From Campylobacterales bacterium (lineage in GTDB: Bacteria > Campylobacterota > Campylobacteria > Campylobacterales > Campylobacteraceae): a stretch of 52,125 nt of DNA. The stretch is from positions 1 to 52,125 of the forward strand of contig JACUTV010000010.1 of NCBI GenBank assembly GCA_014859645.1. Reading direction: 5' to 3'. Positions 52,124 to 52,125 of this stretch are shown here, piece after piece. The stretch's first letter is position 1, and each line of letters opens with the position of its first letter. Both the position numbers and the translations under genes were made by a program. The notes under the pieces were generated by a model. That model searched no databases, was not told the origin of the DNA, and saw only the letters and a list, made by a program, of their open reading frames with translations.

Positions 52124-52125
52124 CC

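Noticed and set aside
1-52125. tRNA, rRNA, CRISPR arrays or insertion sequences
   Set aside because: None seen: no tandem spaced repeats, no transposase, and no cloverleaf-like sequence in the spacers. Read by eye only.

Overview
The window looks like the chromosome of a Campylobacterota (epsilonproteobacterial) anaerobe, probably Sulfurospirillum-like. This is inferred from gene content: a Hyf-type [NiFe] hydrogenase operon, a futalosine-pathway MqnA, tungsten- and molybdenum-dependent aldehyde oxidoreductases, many two-component and chemotaxis genes, and close, often overlapping gene packing. No rRNA, tRNA, insertion sequence or CRISPR array was seen.

Layout. (1) 1-1.9 kb: the end of a 5-oxoprolinase operon (pxpA-B-C). 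(2) 1.9-9.6 kb: a mixed stretch with a gene remnant, an AT-rich AAA+ ATPase, a histidine kinase/response regulator pair, a small membrane protein, an AbiEi/AbiEii type IV toxin-antitoxin pair with a likely operator, fumC and a SprA-like metalloprotease. (3) 9.8-14.5 kb: a second two-component system flanked by two related small exported proteins, a lipoprotein, and a chemoreceptor broken by a frameshift. (4) 14.5-24.1 kb, minus strand: hyfA-B-C-E-F-G-H-I plus hycH and hycI, a proton-pumping group 4 hydrogenase with its own endopeptidase but no formate dehydrogenase gene. (5) 24.3-26.3 kb, divergent from hyf: a tungsten-type aldehyde:ferredoxin oxidoreductase with a MoaD-like sulfur carrier. 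(6) 26.7-38.6 kb: a single-subunit molybdenum aldehyde oxidoreductase (Mop type) followed by nine co-directional genes: an FAD/Fe-S/CCG protein, a two-CxxC protein, a methyltransferase, a C-GCAxxG-C-C protein, a radical SAM protein, a CoA-ligase-like protein, XdhC, an NTP-transferase/HD fusion and a histidine phosphatase. From memory this matches the gene set around Desulfovibrio vulgaris DVU1551-1559. The function of most of its members is unknown, and it is the best candidate here for an uncharacterised system. (7) 38.9-43.5 kb: a FIST-domain histidine kinase with its regulator, facing a soluble FIST-domain chemoreceptor. (8) 43.7-52.1 kb: AbrB-like permease, mqnA, purT, an XRE regulator with a palindromic operator, a GGDEF/EAL protein with a degenerate GGDEF site, NrtS-like, a Rop-like small protein, cdd, a TauE/SafE exporter and a LysE-type exporter.

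Across genes. W/Mo aldehyde oxidation and Hyf hydrogen metabolism are linked by position and by a shared 15-bp box (GCTATnTTCGnGCTA) upstream of hyfA, aor and mop. A second signal, inverted repeats with core ATATG-N9-CATAT, brackets the mop cluster. The whole window is also peppered with the palindrome TTACATGTAA: at least 36 copies of its 8-bp core, against about one expected. Three places (a chemoreceptor, hyfB, a LysE exporter) show frame disturbances consistent with single-base indels.
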